Assembly: GCA_903642225.1 (NCBI GenBank)
Contig: CAHJWI010000016.1
Span: forward strand, 18,206 to 82,205
Direction of reading: 5' to 3'
Length of the DNA stretch: 64,000 nt
Source of the DNA: Acidobacteriaceae bacterium
GTDB taxonomy: Bacteria > Acidobacteriota > Terriglobia > Terriglobales > Acidobacteriaceae
Shown here: positions 35,699 through 44,453 of the stretch, piece after piece
Layout of the letters: the number at the start of each line of letters is the position of its first letter
Position numbering within the stretch: the first letter of the stretch is position 1
Position numbers and translations under genes: made by a program
The notes under the pieces: generated by a model
Seen by the model: only the letters and a program-made list of their open reading frames with translations
The model's database searches: none
What the model was told of the DNA's origin: nothing

Positions 35699-36726
35699 AT
35701 CCTTTTTCCTACGAACGCGCCCAGCAACCCGACGCAGCGATTCACGCTATTGCAAGCAATCAACATGCAAAGTTTCTCGGTGGCGGCACCAACCTCATCG
35801 ACTTGATGAAGGATGATGTCGAGCATCCATCCACGCTTGTCGATATTACGCGCCTGCAGACGCTCGCAACTGTGAACCCGGTAGATGGTGGTCTGCTCAC
35901 CGGTGCCCTGGTCCGCAACAGCGACCTCGCCAACACGACGGAAGTTCGCACAAGATATCCGTTGCTGAGCCAGGCACTTCTCAGTGGTGCCTCTGCACAA
36001 CTCAGAAACTTGGCAACGACGGGCGGCAACCTCATGCAGCGTACCCGCTGCTACTACTTCATGGATCCTTCGTACGCCGCCTGCAACAAGCGCGCACCCG
36101 GTTCAGGGTGCTCTGCGGTAAACGGCTACAACCGGATCCACGCTGTCCTCGGGCAGACAGACAATGGACCTGCGGACGCTCATACCTGTATTGCAACAAA
36201 CCCCTCTGACATGAACGTGGCCATGGCTGCACTTCAAGCAGTGGTCGAGATTAGCGGACCAAAGGGCAAGCGGAGCATGCCGGTGCGCGACTTTCACCGC
36301 CTCGTCGGCAACACGCCGCATCTCGACACGAACTTGAAGGCTGACGAACTAATCACCGGCGCTTTCCTCCCCGCCAAAGCTGCGGTCTTTGCGCCCCATA
36401 GCTATTACCTGAAGGCACGCGATCGACAAAGCTATGCCTTTGCAAATGTGTCCGTTGCGGCAGGCCTCGAACTTGAGGGCGGTAGCATCCGGTCCATCGC
36501 TTTTGCGATGGGTGGCGTCTGCCACAAGCCTTGGACCAGCGAAGAAGCGGAACACGTCATGATCGGCAAGCAAGCAACGGCGGAGACGTTTAAGCACGCG
36601 GCCGAGGTTGCTACTCGCGGCGCAAAGGGTTACGAAAACAACGCCTTCAAAATCGAGCTTTCCAAGAACTGCATCGTACGTGCGTTCACGCTCGCGGCAC
36701 AAGGCACAGGAACAGCCTCGGCCTAG
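35695..36726 (+). CDS. FAD-binding subunit of aldehyde oxidoreductase (PaoB-like)
   Basis: A 343-residue medium subunit. The ATG at 35695 overlaps the upstream stop as ATGA, indicating translational coupling. The FAD-binding motif Gly-Gly-Gly-Thr-Asn-Leu near 29-34 is followed by Ala-Thr-Thr-Gly-Gly-Asn-Leu. A cysteine-rich loop near 117-140 (Cys-Tyr-Tyr-Phe, Ala-Cys-Asn-Lys, Gly-Cys-Ser-Ala) matches the extra [4Fe-4S] insert of PaoB-type enzymes. It passes electrons between the iron-sulfur clusters and an external acceptor. It has no signal of its own. Confidence 0.92.
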   Translation: MNPFSYERAQQPDAAIHAIASNQHAKFLGGGTNLIDLMKDDVEHPSTLVDITRLQTLATVNPVDGGLLTGALVRNSDLANTTEVRTRYPLLSQALLSGASAQLRNLATTGGNLMQRTRCYYFMDPSYAACNKRAPGSGCSAVNGYNRIHAVLGQTDNGPADAHTCIATNPSDMNVAMAALQAVVEISGPKGKRSMPVRDFHRLVGNTPHLDTNLKADELITGAFLPAKAAVFAPHSYYLKARDRQSYAFANVSVAAGLELEGGSIRSIAFAMGGVCHKPWTSEEAEHVMIGKQATAETFKHAAEVATRGAKGYENNAFKIELSKNCIVRAFTLAAQGTGTASA

Positions 36727-36745
36727 CGCCTTGAGAGGAATTACC

Positions 36746-38974
36746 ATGCTCCAGCAGGAAGAAAAACCCACCGGCAACGGTAAGGAACTGCCTTATCGCT
36801 ATGATGGCAAGCTCAAGGTCATGGGCAAGGCGACGTATGCTGCCGAATTTCCGGTTAAAGACGTGCTCCACGCCTGGATGGTTCTTTCCACCATCCCCTC
36901 TGGTGAGGTGGTGTCGATGGACACTACCCTCGCGGATCGTAGCTCTGGGGTCGTCAAAATTCTGACACCGTTCAATGCTCCGAAGCTTCCCGGGATCAAG
37001 CCGCAACCTCCGGCCATCCGCAAACTCTCTCTGCTCCAGGATCGCATCGTGTACTACAACTGCGAACCCATTGGTCTTGTGGTGGCAAAGTCTCTGGACG
37101 AAGCCCGTTACGCCGCTTCTCTCATAAAGATCAAGTACAACACCACTCCAGGCAAACTGAGCTTCGACAAGCGACTTGACCAGAAGCGCCCGCCCAAACA
37201 GGGCAATGCACCGCCAAAAGAAGATCACGGCGAAGAGACAGAAGCATGGGCCAAGGCCACCACCGTTCTCGAACAGACCTACACGACGCCTCTTCACAAC
37301 CACAATCCGCTTGAACCACACGCTACGATCGCGATGTGGGAAGGCGAGAACTTGACCGTGTACGACGCTACACAGTACGTCAGTGGTGTACGTCAGTCAC
37401 TCGCCAAGCATTTTGCCCTGCCGCTCGACAATGTCCGCTGCATCGATCCATACGTCGGCGGCGGCTTCGGTTCGAAGGGTTCCATGTGGTCGCATGTCGT
37501 TCTAGCCGCGATGGCCGCGAAAGTTACTGGCCAGCCGGTTAAACTTGTGCTCGATCGCACCCAGATGTTTGGACCGGTTGGTGGTCGTCCAGCCACTACT
37601 CAGCACATAAAACTGGGTACAGACGCCACCGGCAAGCTTGTAGCGATGCGCCACAATGTTATCGAGCCTGCTTCGGTCATGGAAGACTTCATCGAGCCCT
37701 CCGCTCAGCAAACGAGCATGCTTTACGAATGCAAGCAGATTGCCATCGACACAGAACTAGTCGACATGAACATCGGCGTACAGACATTCATGCGCGCGCC
37801 AGGTGAGGCCACAGGCACTGCCGCACTTGAAACTGCAATGGACGAACTCGCGCTTAAACTCGGTATGGACCCTCTCGAGCTGCGCCTCAAAAACTACGCA
37901 GAAAAGGATCCGGGCGAACAGAAAGAGTTCACTTCAAAGCACCTGCGAGAAGCTTATAAAGACGCTGCCGACCGCTTTGAGTGGTCGACACGCCCCCGCA
38001 CTCCCGGAACCAAGACGGAGGGGAACAAGCTTGTTGGATACGGCATGGCAACGGCGACCTACCCCGCCAATCGCTCTGCCGCCATGGCTGCCATCAAGCT
38101 GCTGCCGAATGGGCGTATCGCGATATCCTCAGGTACCCAGGACCTCGGAACCGGCACGTACACCATCATGGCCCAAACGGTCGAGCAGGAGACCGGCATT
38201 CCGTGGCAGATGGTCGATGTCAAGCTTGGCGATAGTTCCCTGCCCAAGGCGCCGGTCTCCGGCGGCTCTCAGTCTGCGGCTTCCGTCATGCCAGCCATCC
38301 AGGACGCCTGCAAGCAACTCCAGCTGAAGCTTGCAACTCTGGCCATCACCGATTCCACCTCTCCCTTCTTCAACGCAGCCTCCGACGACGTCTTGCTTAG
38401 CAATGGTGAGCTTCGGTCCAAGTCAAACCCTTCCAAGATCGAGCCGCTGTCTGCTTCCATCACCCGCAACAAGGGTGCCGCTATTGAGGAAAAGGGTTCC
38501 GGTGAACCCAGCCAGGAAGCCGAGCGTGCTCTCTCCGCCCATTCCTGGGGTGCCATCTTCACAGAGGTTGCGGTCGACAAGACCACATGGATGGTTGAAG
38601 TCCGTCGCGTCGTCGCTACCTATGACATCGGCCTGCTGCTGAACCAGAAAACCGGCAAAAGCCAGCTTGAAGGTGGCATTGTCTGGGGAATCTCACTTGC
38701 ACTCGAGGAGGACTCGCACCTCGACAATGTCTACGGTCGCGTTGTGAACAACAACCTTGGTGAATACCACGTCCCCGTCAACGCAGACGTGCAATCCATC
38801 GAAGTCAACGTCGTCGGTATACCTGATCTAAAATTCAACCCGCAAGGTGCGCGTGGCATTGGCGAAATCGGAATTACCGGTATCGCTGCGGCAATTAACA
38901 ACGCGGTCTTCAACGCCACCGGCAAGCGCGTCCGCAGCTTTCCCATTACGCCCGACAAACTTCAGGCAGCCTAA
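36746..38974 (+). CDS. Molybdenum-cofactor subunit of aldehyde oxidoreductase (PaoC-like)
   Basis: A 742-residue large subunit that binds the molybdopterin cofactor and does the hydroxylation. The ATG at 36746 has a GAGAGGAA box. Cofactor loops Gly-Gly-Gly-Phe-Gly-Ser-Lys-Gly and Arg-Ala-Pro-Gly-Glu-Ala-Thr-Gly are present, and the catalytic base Glu sits in the C-terminal Gly-Ile-Gly-Glu-Ile-Gly-Ile-Thr-Gly block. It is 19 nt after the FAD subunit. No XdhC/PaoD-type cofactor-insertion chaperone gene is in the neighbourhood; it must be encoded elsewhere. Confidence 0.93.
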   Translation: MLQQEEKPTGNGKELPYRYDGKLKVMGKATYAAEFPVKDVLHAWMVLSTIPSGEVVSMDTTLADRSSGVVKILTPFNAPKLPGIKPQPPAIRKLSLLQDRIVYYNCEPIGLVVAKSLDEARYAASLIKIKYNTTPGKLSFDKRLDQKRPPKQGNAPPKEDHGEETEAWAKATTVLEQTYTTPLHNHNPLEPHATIAMWEGENLTVYDATQYVSGVRQSLAKHFALPLDNVRCIDPYVGGGFGSKGSMWSHVVLAAMAAKVTGQPVKLVLDRTQMFGPVGGRPATTQHIKLGTDATGKLVAMRHNVIEPASVMEDFIEPSAQQTSMLYECKQIAIDTELVDMNIGVQTFMRAPGEATGTAALETAMDELALKLGMDPLELRLKNYAEKDPGEQKEFTSKHLREAYKDAADRFEWSTRPRTPGTKTEGNKLVGYGMATATYPANRSAAMAAIKLLPNGRIAISSGTQDLGTGTYTIMAQTVEQETGIPWQMVDVKLGDSSLPKAPVSGGSQSAASVMPAIQDACKQLQLKLATLAITDSTSPFFNAASDDVLLSNGELRSKSNPSKIEPLSASITRNKGAAIEEKGSGEPSQEAERALSAHSWGAIFTEVAVDKTTWMVEVRRVVATYDIGLLLNQKTGKSQLEGGIVWGISLALEEDSHLDNVYGRVVNNNLGEYHVPVNADVQSIEVNVVGIPDLKFNPQGARGIGEIGITGIAAAINNAVFNATGKRVRSFPITPDKLQAA

Positions 38975-39047
38975 GTTCGCTGCACCAGAATAAGTGCACC
39001 GCGCGCGATACAGGAAGGCGAACGCCATGCGAAGATAGACCACACGC

Positions 39048-41522
39048 ATGTCGTCGCCTGACCTACTTCCGCTTCTGCAAGACACCTTCGGCTTTCAGGC
39101 TTTTCGCACCAATCAGCAGGCGGTGTGCGAAGCGTCTGCCTCAGGCGCGGACGTGCTGCTCGTCATGCCTACCGGCGCCGGCAAATCTCTCTGCTACCAG
39201 CTTCCGGCGCTCGCTCGCGGCGGCACTGCCCTCGTTATTTCCCCGCTGATCGCCCTGATGGACGACCAGGCGCAAAAGCTTACCGCTCTCAATCTGCGAG
39301 TCGGCCGCATTCACTCAGGCCTTGACCGTGACCGCTCCCGCCAGGTCTGCCGCGACTTCCTCGACGGCAAGCTCCAGTTCCTGTTCATCGCGCCCGAGCG
39401 GCTCAAGGTGCCCGGCTTCGTCGACATGCTACGCAAGGGTAAACTTGCCCTCATCGCCGTTGACGAAGCTCACTGCATCTCCCAATGGGGGCACGACTTC
39501 CGTCCCGACTATCGCAACCTCGCACGCCACATCCAATCGCTCCGCCCCACACCTGTCATCGCTCTTACCGCCACCGCCACGCCGCAGGTTCAAAGAGACA
39601 TCGTTGCCGAGCTGAACCTTACCCAGGCAAAACTCTTCATCCATGGCTTCCGCCGAACCAACCTCGCTGTTGAAGTCGTTGAAGTCAGCAAGCCCCGCCG
39701 CAAGGACATGGCGCTCAAGCTTCTTGCCAACGCAAGCGCACGCCCGGCGATCGTCTATGCCCCATCCCGCAAGGACGCGGAAGAGCTCGCCGCCGAACTC
39801 AACCGCCACTTCCCCACCTCCGCCTACCACGCCGGCCTCCCGCCCTCCACCCGCGAGTCCGTCCAGCACAACTTCATCACCGGCAAGCTGCAAGCTGTCG
39901 TCGCCACCGTTGCATTCGGCATGGGCATCGACAAGGCAGACGTCCGCACCGTCCTCCATGCCGCCATGCCGTCCAGCGTCGAGAGCTACTACCAGGAGAT
40001 CGGCCGCGCCGGCCGCGATGGCCTGCCTTCCCGCGCCGTCCTGCTCTACAGCTACCAGGACCGCCGCATGCACGACTTCTTTCTCGAGCGTGATTACCCG
40101 CCCGCCGACACCCTTAGCCGCATTGCCACCAGGCTTGGCCCGGAACCCGTCCACGCCGACGACCTGCGCATCGCCCTCAAGCTCGACTACGACACCTTCG
40201 CCCCCGCTCTCGACAAGCTCCTCGCCCAGGGCGCGGCAGAAATCGACATGGCCGGCAACGTGACCGCCCTCGGCAAGCAGCGCCAGCAGTGGCGCGCCGG
40301 GTACGAGGCGCAGGTCAACTTCCGTCGTGCTCAGATTGACAGCATGATGCACTTCGCCTCAGGCGCGGAGTGCCGCATGGCCGCCCTCATCCGCCACTTC
40401 GGTGACCGCAGCGATAGCGCCACCACCTGCGGCATCTGCGATTTCTGTGCCCCCCACGGCGCTGTCGCCCAGCCTTTTCGCGACCCCACAAACCCGGAGG
40501 AGCGCGAGATGCGCCGCATCTTGCGGGAACTCGCGAACTCACCGAGTCGCTCCACGGGAAAGCTCTACACCGAGCTTTACCCCAAAAACCAGATCGATCG
40601 CAAAGAGCTCGACGCGCTCCTCGACGCCCTCTCCCGCGCCGGCTACATCTCCATTGACTCCTCGACCTTCACCAACCCCGAAGGTCGCGACATCGCCTAT
40701 CGCAAGGCCTCCATTACCGCCGAAGGCCGCGAAGTGGAAGAGGGCGCACCCCTCCTGCACGTCCAACTCCGCGACACTGAACTTGCCAACAGCGGTCGCC
40801 CCAGCCGTGACCGCTCCGCCGAGGGCACAAAGCGGAAGGAAAAGAAGCAAATCGAAGAGGACCTCCAGCCCCTCTCTGCCCATCAGAAAGAAACCGAGGC
40901 CGCCCTCAAGGCTTGGCGTCGCGAAGTCGCCGCAGACCTTAAACAACCGGCATTCTGCATCTTTTCAGACCGCGTCCTGCACGCGATCGTCCGAGACGAA
41001 CCGGCGACCGAAGCCGACTTGCTTCAGATCAACGGAGTCGGCAAAGTCAAAGTAGAAAAGTGGGGTGCTGCCGTCCTCGCCGCCCTGCGCACACCGCAAT
41101 CCTTCACGGAACCGACACGTCCAGCCGCTCCCTCCGGGCCACGCAGCGAACTCCGTGAAGACTTCATCACCCAGGCCGCTGCAAAGCCCATTTCCCCGCA
41201 CGAAACCACCGCCTTGCCCGGCGCTTCAAAGCCGGATCTGGAACACGCCCTCAAAGTCTGGCGCATGCGCGAAGCGGCCAAACTCAAGGTCGCCCCGTTC
41301 GTGCTTCTGCTCGATCCCACCATCCGCAACATCGTCGAAGCCCTGCCCGCAACCCCCGCCGCCCTCGCCCGCGTTCGAGGCGTCGCGCAGGAGGTCGCAT
41401 CCGAGTACGGCAATGCCATCTGCGAGGTAGTCCAGCAGCACGCAGGCAGCCCACACGTGCAGCGCGCCGCAAGCCAGACACCGGTATTGCAGTGGCCCGA
41501 AACCTCCCACAATCCCGTATAG
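39048..41522 (+). CDS. recQ: RecQ-family DNA helicase with two HRDC domains
   Basis: An 824-residue 3'-5' helicase. Superfamily 2 motifs: Thr-Gly-Ala-Gly-Lys-Ser near 43, Asp-Glu-Ala-His-Cys-Ile-Ser-Gln-Trp-Gly near 138, and Gln-Glu-Ile-Gly-Arg-Ala-Gly-Arg-Asp-Gly in motif VI. A RecQ zinc site (Cys...Cys-Gly-Ile-Cys-Asp-Phe-Cys, near 445-465) and a winged-helix RQC-like segment follow. Two HRDC-like helical domains then occur, at about 608-685 and 725-800, separated by a Pro-rich linker; most bacterial RecQ proteins (about 600-720 residues) have one or, in some lineages, more. It is a stand-alone gene upstream of pdxS. Confidence 0.93.
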   Translation: MSSPDLLPLLQDTFGFQAFRTNQQAVCEASASGADVLLVMPTGAGKSLCYQLPALARGGTALVISPLIALMDDQAQKLTALNLRVGRIHSGLDRDRSRQVCRDFLDGKLQFLFIAPERLKVPGFVDMLRKGKLALIAVDEAHCISQWGHDFRPDYRNLARHIQSLRPTPVIALTATATPQVQRDIVAELNLTQAKLFIHGFRRTNLAVEVVEVSKPRRKDMALKLLANASARPAIVYAPSRKDAEELAAELNRHFPTSAYHAGLPPSTRESVQHNFITGKLQAVVATVAFGMGIDKADVRTVLHAAMPSSVESYYQEIGRAGRDGLPSRAVLLYSYQDRRMHDFFLERDYPPADTLSRIATRLGPEPVHADDLRIALKLDYDTFAPALDKLLAQGAAEIDMAGNVTALGKQRQQWRAGYEAQVNFRRAQIDSMMHFASGAECRMAALIRHFGDRSDSATTCGICDFCAPHGAVAQPFRDPTNPEEREMRRILRELANSPSRSTGKLYTELYPKNQIDRKELDALLDALSRAGYISIDSSTFTNPEGRDIAYRKASITAEGREVEEGAPLLHVQLRDTELANSGRPSRDRSAEGTKRKEKKQIEEDLQPLSAHQKETEAALKAWRREVAADLKQPAFCIFSDRVLHAIVRDEPATEADLLQINGVGKVKVEKWGAAVLAALRTPQSFTEPTRPAAPSGPRSELREDFITQAAAKPISPHETTALPGASKPDLEHALKVWRMREAAKLKVAPFVLLLDPTIRNIVEALPATPAALARVRGVAQEVASEYGNAICEVVQQHAGSPHVQRAASQTPVLQWPETSHNPV

Positions 41523-41602
41523 AAACGCGATAGACTAGATATCCCGAGTGGATTCCCCTCCGCGCGCCGCCCCGCGCCCTACGAAACCCAAGGAGAACAG
41601 CG

Positions 41603-42619
41603 ATGGCAGACATCACCAGCACCAACGGTTCCAGCAACGGCAGCAGCCTCCGCCTGAAAACAGGCTTGGCAGAGATGCTCAAAGGTGGCGTCATCATGGA
41701 CGTCATGAGCGTCGAACAAGCCCGTATCGCAGAAGAAGCCGGCGCTGTCGCTGTTATGGCGCTTGAGCGTGTGCCCGCCATGATCCGCGCCACCGGCGGT
41801 GTTGCCCGCATGTGCAATCCAAAGCTCATCAAGGACATCATCGCCGTCTCGTCCATCCCCGTCATGGCAAAGGCCCGCATCGGCCATTTCGTCGAAGCCC
41901 AGGTCCTCGAGTCTCTTGGTGTCGACTTCATCGACGAGTCCGAAGTCTTGACCCCGGCCGACGAGAAATACCACATTGACAAACACAGGTTCACCACGCC
42001 CTTCGTCTGTGGCGCCAAGAACCTGGGCGAAGCCCTTCGTCGAGTTGCGGAAGGTGCTGCCATGATCCGCACCAAAGGCGAGCCCGGCACCGGCGACGTA
42101 GTCCATGCCGTCCAGCATATGCGCACCATCACTTCTGAAATTAAGGCCCTCACGGTGCTTGGAGAAGAGGAACTCTACACCGCCGCCAAGAATCTCCAGG
42201 CTCCTTACGAGCTCGTTCGCATGGTCGCGAAAGCCGGTAAGCTTCCTGTTCCCAACTTCTCCGCCGGCGGCATCGCCACGCCGGCTGACGCGGCTCTCAT
42301 GATGCAGCTCGGCGCAGAGACCGTCTTCGTCGGCTCAGGCATCTTTATGAAGGACGGTGCACAGCCGCTTGACGTAGAGGTCTGGACCAAGATGGACGCA
42401 AATATAGGCCTGTGCACGACCGGCGACATCGGCCAGCATCGCAATCCGGAAGAGCGCGCTGAGGGTGTTTCCCGCGCGAAGGCTATTGTCCTCGCCACCC
42501 TCCACTACAGTGATCCGAAAATCATCGCCGAGGCCTCTGAAGGCATGCTCGGCAGTATGAAGGGCCTCGCTGCCGCTGCCATCGAGGAATCGCAACGCAT
42601 GCAGACCCGCGGCTGGTAG
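41603..42619 (+). CDS. pdxS: Pyridoxal 5'-phosphate synthase subunit PdxS, with an insertion
   Basis: A 338-residue TIM-barrel lyase that builds PLP from ribose 5-phosphate, glyceraldehyde 3-phosphate and ammonia from PdxT. Family blocks are nearly unchanged: [23 protein letters not shown] and Gly-Ser-Gly-Ile-Phe. Typical length is about 294. The excess comes from a longer N-terminus (about 12 residues) and a roughly 32-residue insertion (about 249-280) between Gly-Ser-Gly-Ile-Phe and the Arg-Ala-Lys-Ala-Ile-Val helix. It keeps the frame and looks structured. pdxT follows after a hairpin. Confidence 0.96.
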   Translation: MADITSTNGSSNGSSLRLKTGLAEMLKGGVIMDVMSVEQARIAEEAGAVAVMALERVPAMIRATGGVARMCNPKLIKDIIAVSSIPVMAKARIGHFVEAQVLESLGVDFIDESEVLTPADEKYHIDKHRFTTPFVCGAKNLGEALRRVAEGAAMIRTKGEPGTGDVVHAVQHMRTITSEIKALTVLGEEELYTAAKNLQAPYELVRMVAKAGKLPVPNFSAGGIATPADAALMMQLGAETVFVGSGIFMKDGAQPLDVEVWTKMDANIGLCTTGDIGQHRNPEERAEGVSRAKAIVLATLHYSDPKIIAEASEGMLGSMKGLAAAAIEESQRMQTRGW

Positions 42620-42643
42620 CTCTTCACACCACCAGAAACCGAA

Positions 42644-42667
42644 AAGGCCGCGAGCAATCGCGGCCTT
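42644..42667 (+). terminator. Hairpin between pdxS and pdxT
   Basis: A perfect 10-bp GC-rich stem (42644-42653 with 42658-42667) with a GCAA tetraloop, 24 nt after the pdxS stop. The T tract after it is weak, so it may attenuate rather than fully stop transcription into pdxT. Confidence 0.65.
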
Positions 42668-42743
42668 CCTGTCTCAAACGATAAACGCTTCTCAGCCAAT
42701 CACTTGAGCGCTCTACTTCGCCTCTGCGGACTAAAATGGGGGC

Positions 42744-43355
42744 ATGGGTGCTGGTCCAGACAAGCTCGAGACGCCGTCGCCTCTGATTGGTGTTCTCGCC
42801 CTCCAGGGCGCATTTGAGGCCCACGCCACACGCCTTCGCGAACTCGATGCACGCACCCTCCTCGTTCGCACCCCCTCTCAATTGAGCGACATCGACGCAC
42901 TCGTCATCCCCGGCGGCGAGTCCACAACCTTCCTCAAACACCTTGACCGCGGCGGCTTCTTCGACCTTCTAAAAACCTTCGTCGAACAGAAGCCCACCTT
43001 CGGTACGTGCGCCGGTGCCATACTTCTCGCCGCAAATGTCGTCCATCCGCATCAGCAATCTCTCGCCGCGCTCGACATAACGATCGAACGCAACTTCTAT
43101 GGCCGCCAGAACGACTCCCGCATCCTTCAAACACCCACTACCCTGCCCGGCGGCCCACTTGAAACGGTCTACATCCGTGCCCCGCGCATCACCCTCACCG
43201 GTCCGGGTGTCGAAACTTTGGCCACCCGCGACGGAGACGCGACCCTCGTCCGCCAGGGCCACCTCCTCGCGGCAACCTTTCACCCAGAACTCTCCCCAGA
43301 CACGCGCGTGCACAAACTCTTTCTGCAGATGGTGCGGGATGCTTCCACAACCTGA
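42744..43355 (+). CDS. pdxT: Pyridoxal 5'-phosphate synthase glutaminase subunit PdxT
   Basis: A 203-residue class I glutaminase that feeds ammonia to PdxS. Seen: Gly-Val-Leu-Ala-Leu-Gln-Gly-Ala-Phe near the start, Pro-Gly-Gly-Glu-Ser-Thr-Thr, the nucleophile Cys in Gly-Thr-Cys-Ala-Gly-Ala, and the C-terminal His-Pro-Glu dyad (Thr-Phe-His-Pro-Glu-Leu). It lies 124 nt after pdxS with a hairpin between. Confidence 0.95.
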   Translation: MGAGPDKLETPSPLIGVLALQGAFEAHATRLRELDARTLLVRTPSQLSDIDALVIPGGESTTFLKHLDRGGFFDLLKTFVEQKPTFGTCAGAILLAANVVHPHQQSLAALDITIERNFYGRQNDSRILQTPTTLPGGPLETVYIRAPRITLTGPGVETLATRDGDATLVRQGHLLAATFHPELSPDTRVHKLFLQMVRDASTT

Positions 43356-43677
43356 AAAGCCGGGAGTTCCCGCCAGTGTGCAGCGGTGCATCCCTGTTGC
43401 ACGATTGCTGTGTGTCGCGGGTCAGGTTGAGACGCTGGCGTATGCGTTGCAGCAAGTTCAAAACGGCATGTCCGTCGTCCTGCAACTCACACCGCAGCAC
43501 CTCGGCAGGCAAAAGTCACGGCTGCTCGCGCTCTCTAGGGACGAAACCGCAGCACCCTCCCTGCGCCGCGCCGCGACAACCGTCGCTGCCTGCTGGATCG
43601 GGAGCATCCATCGCCAGTGCGCGCCCCCGCAGCCGGACTTCTACGCGGCCAGCAACCCGCCGCGGCCGCAACCATGA
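43339..43677 (+). CDS. Possible small protein between pdxT and coxB
   Basis: A 112-codon frame from an ATG overlapping the end of pdxT by 17 nt and the beginning of the coxB frame by up to 61 nt. The product is unrecognised. It contains a moderately hydrophobic start after about residue 20 and a Gln/Leu-rich middle. It fills an otherwise empty gap of about 260 bp, but codon context and overlaps on both sides make it doubtful. Confidence 0.3.
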   Translation: MLPQPEKPGVPASVQRCIPVARLLCVAGQVETLAYALQQVQNGMSVVLQLTPQHLGRQKSRLLALSRDETAAPSLRRAATTVAACWIGSIHRQCAPPQPDFYAASNPPRPQP

Positions 43678-44453
43678 TGCTCCTTGCCTTTTTGGGGCAA
43701 GCCACCCAGGCACGCGCATCCTGGTGGATGCCACCCAATGCCTCCCTCCATGGCACCGCGCTTGACCACCAACTCATCATCAATCTTTGGATTTTGTTCG
43801 GCCTCTTCATGCTTGCCCACATTCTCCTGTTCGCAGGCATCCTGCTTCAAGCCAGACAGCAGCCGCAACCGCTGGCACATAGCCGGTGGCGCTTCGAACT
43901 CGCACCTTTGGCTGCCATTGCCATCCTTTTCTTCTCGCTCGCCATCTGGTCCGCACACCTCTGGGCCTCTCAGCGCTACACAGGCACCGATCCCGCAGCC
44001 ATGCAGGTGGAAGTCGTGGGCATGCAATTCGCCTGGTACTTCCGTTACCCCGGCGCAGACGCCGCGTTCGGCATAACCCGGCCCACTCTCATCAGCGCCG
44101 CAGAAGGCAATCCTCTCGGCATCGACACCGCGGATGAGCGCGGTCGCGATGACTTCGTCCGTTCCCAACTGGTGCTGCCCGCAGGTCGCGAGGTAAACCT
44201 CCGTCTCCGCGCGCTCGACGTGATCCACGGCTTCGCCATCCCGGCCATGCGGGTCAAGCAGAACGCCATCCCCGGCCAGACCTTCAACATCCATTTCACG
44301 CCCACCGTCCCTGGTGACTACAGCATCCTCTGCACCCAGGTCTGTGGCCTCGGTCACGCGCACATGCAGGCTGTCGTCCGCATCCTGCCATCCGCAGACT
44401 TCGCTGTCTGGCTGAAACAGCAGAAAGCACCACCAGCAGAGGGTCAGCCATGA
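43617..44453 (+). CDS. coxB: Cytochrome c oxidase subunit II
   Basis: About 278 residues from GTG 43617, or 259 from ATG 43674; either gives a signal-like segment, two membrane helices (about 55-80 and 95-115) and a periplasmic cupredoxin. The CuA site is complete: His in Asp-Val-Ile-His-Gly-Phe, then Cys-Thr-Gln-Val-Cys-Gly-Leu-Gly-His-Ala-His-Met. The residue between the two Cys that is usually Glu is Gln, as in ba3-type enzymes; it binds copper through its backbone, so function should hold. First gene of the oxidase operon; its stop overlaps the ctaD start (ATGA). Confidence 0.93.
   Translation: MRAPAAGLLRGQQPAAAATMMLLAFLGQATQARASWWMPPNASLHGTALDHQLIINLWILFGLFMLAHILLFAGILLQARQQPQPLAHSRWRFELAPLAAIAILFFSLAIWSAHLWASQRYTGTDPAAMQVEVVGMQFAWYFRYPGADAAFGITRPTLISAAEGNPLGIDTADERGRDDFVRSQLVLPAGREVNLRLRALDVIHGFAIPAMRVKQNAIPGQTFNIHFTPTVPGDYSILCTQVCGLGHAHMQAVVRILPSADFAVWLKQQKAPPAEGQP

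Noticed and set aside
39429..40352. 307-codon minus-strand frame inside recQ
   Set aside because: Covers conserved helicase motifs on the other strand and has a Gly/Val-rich low-information product.
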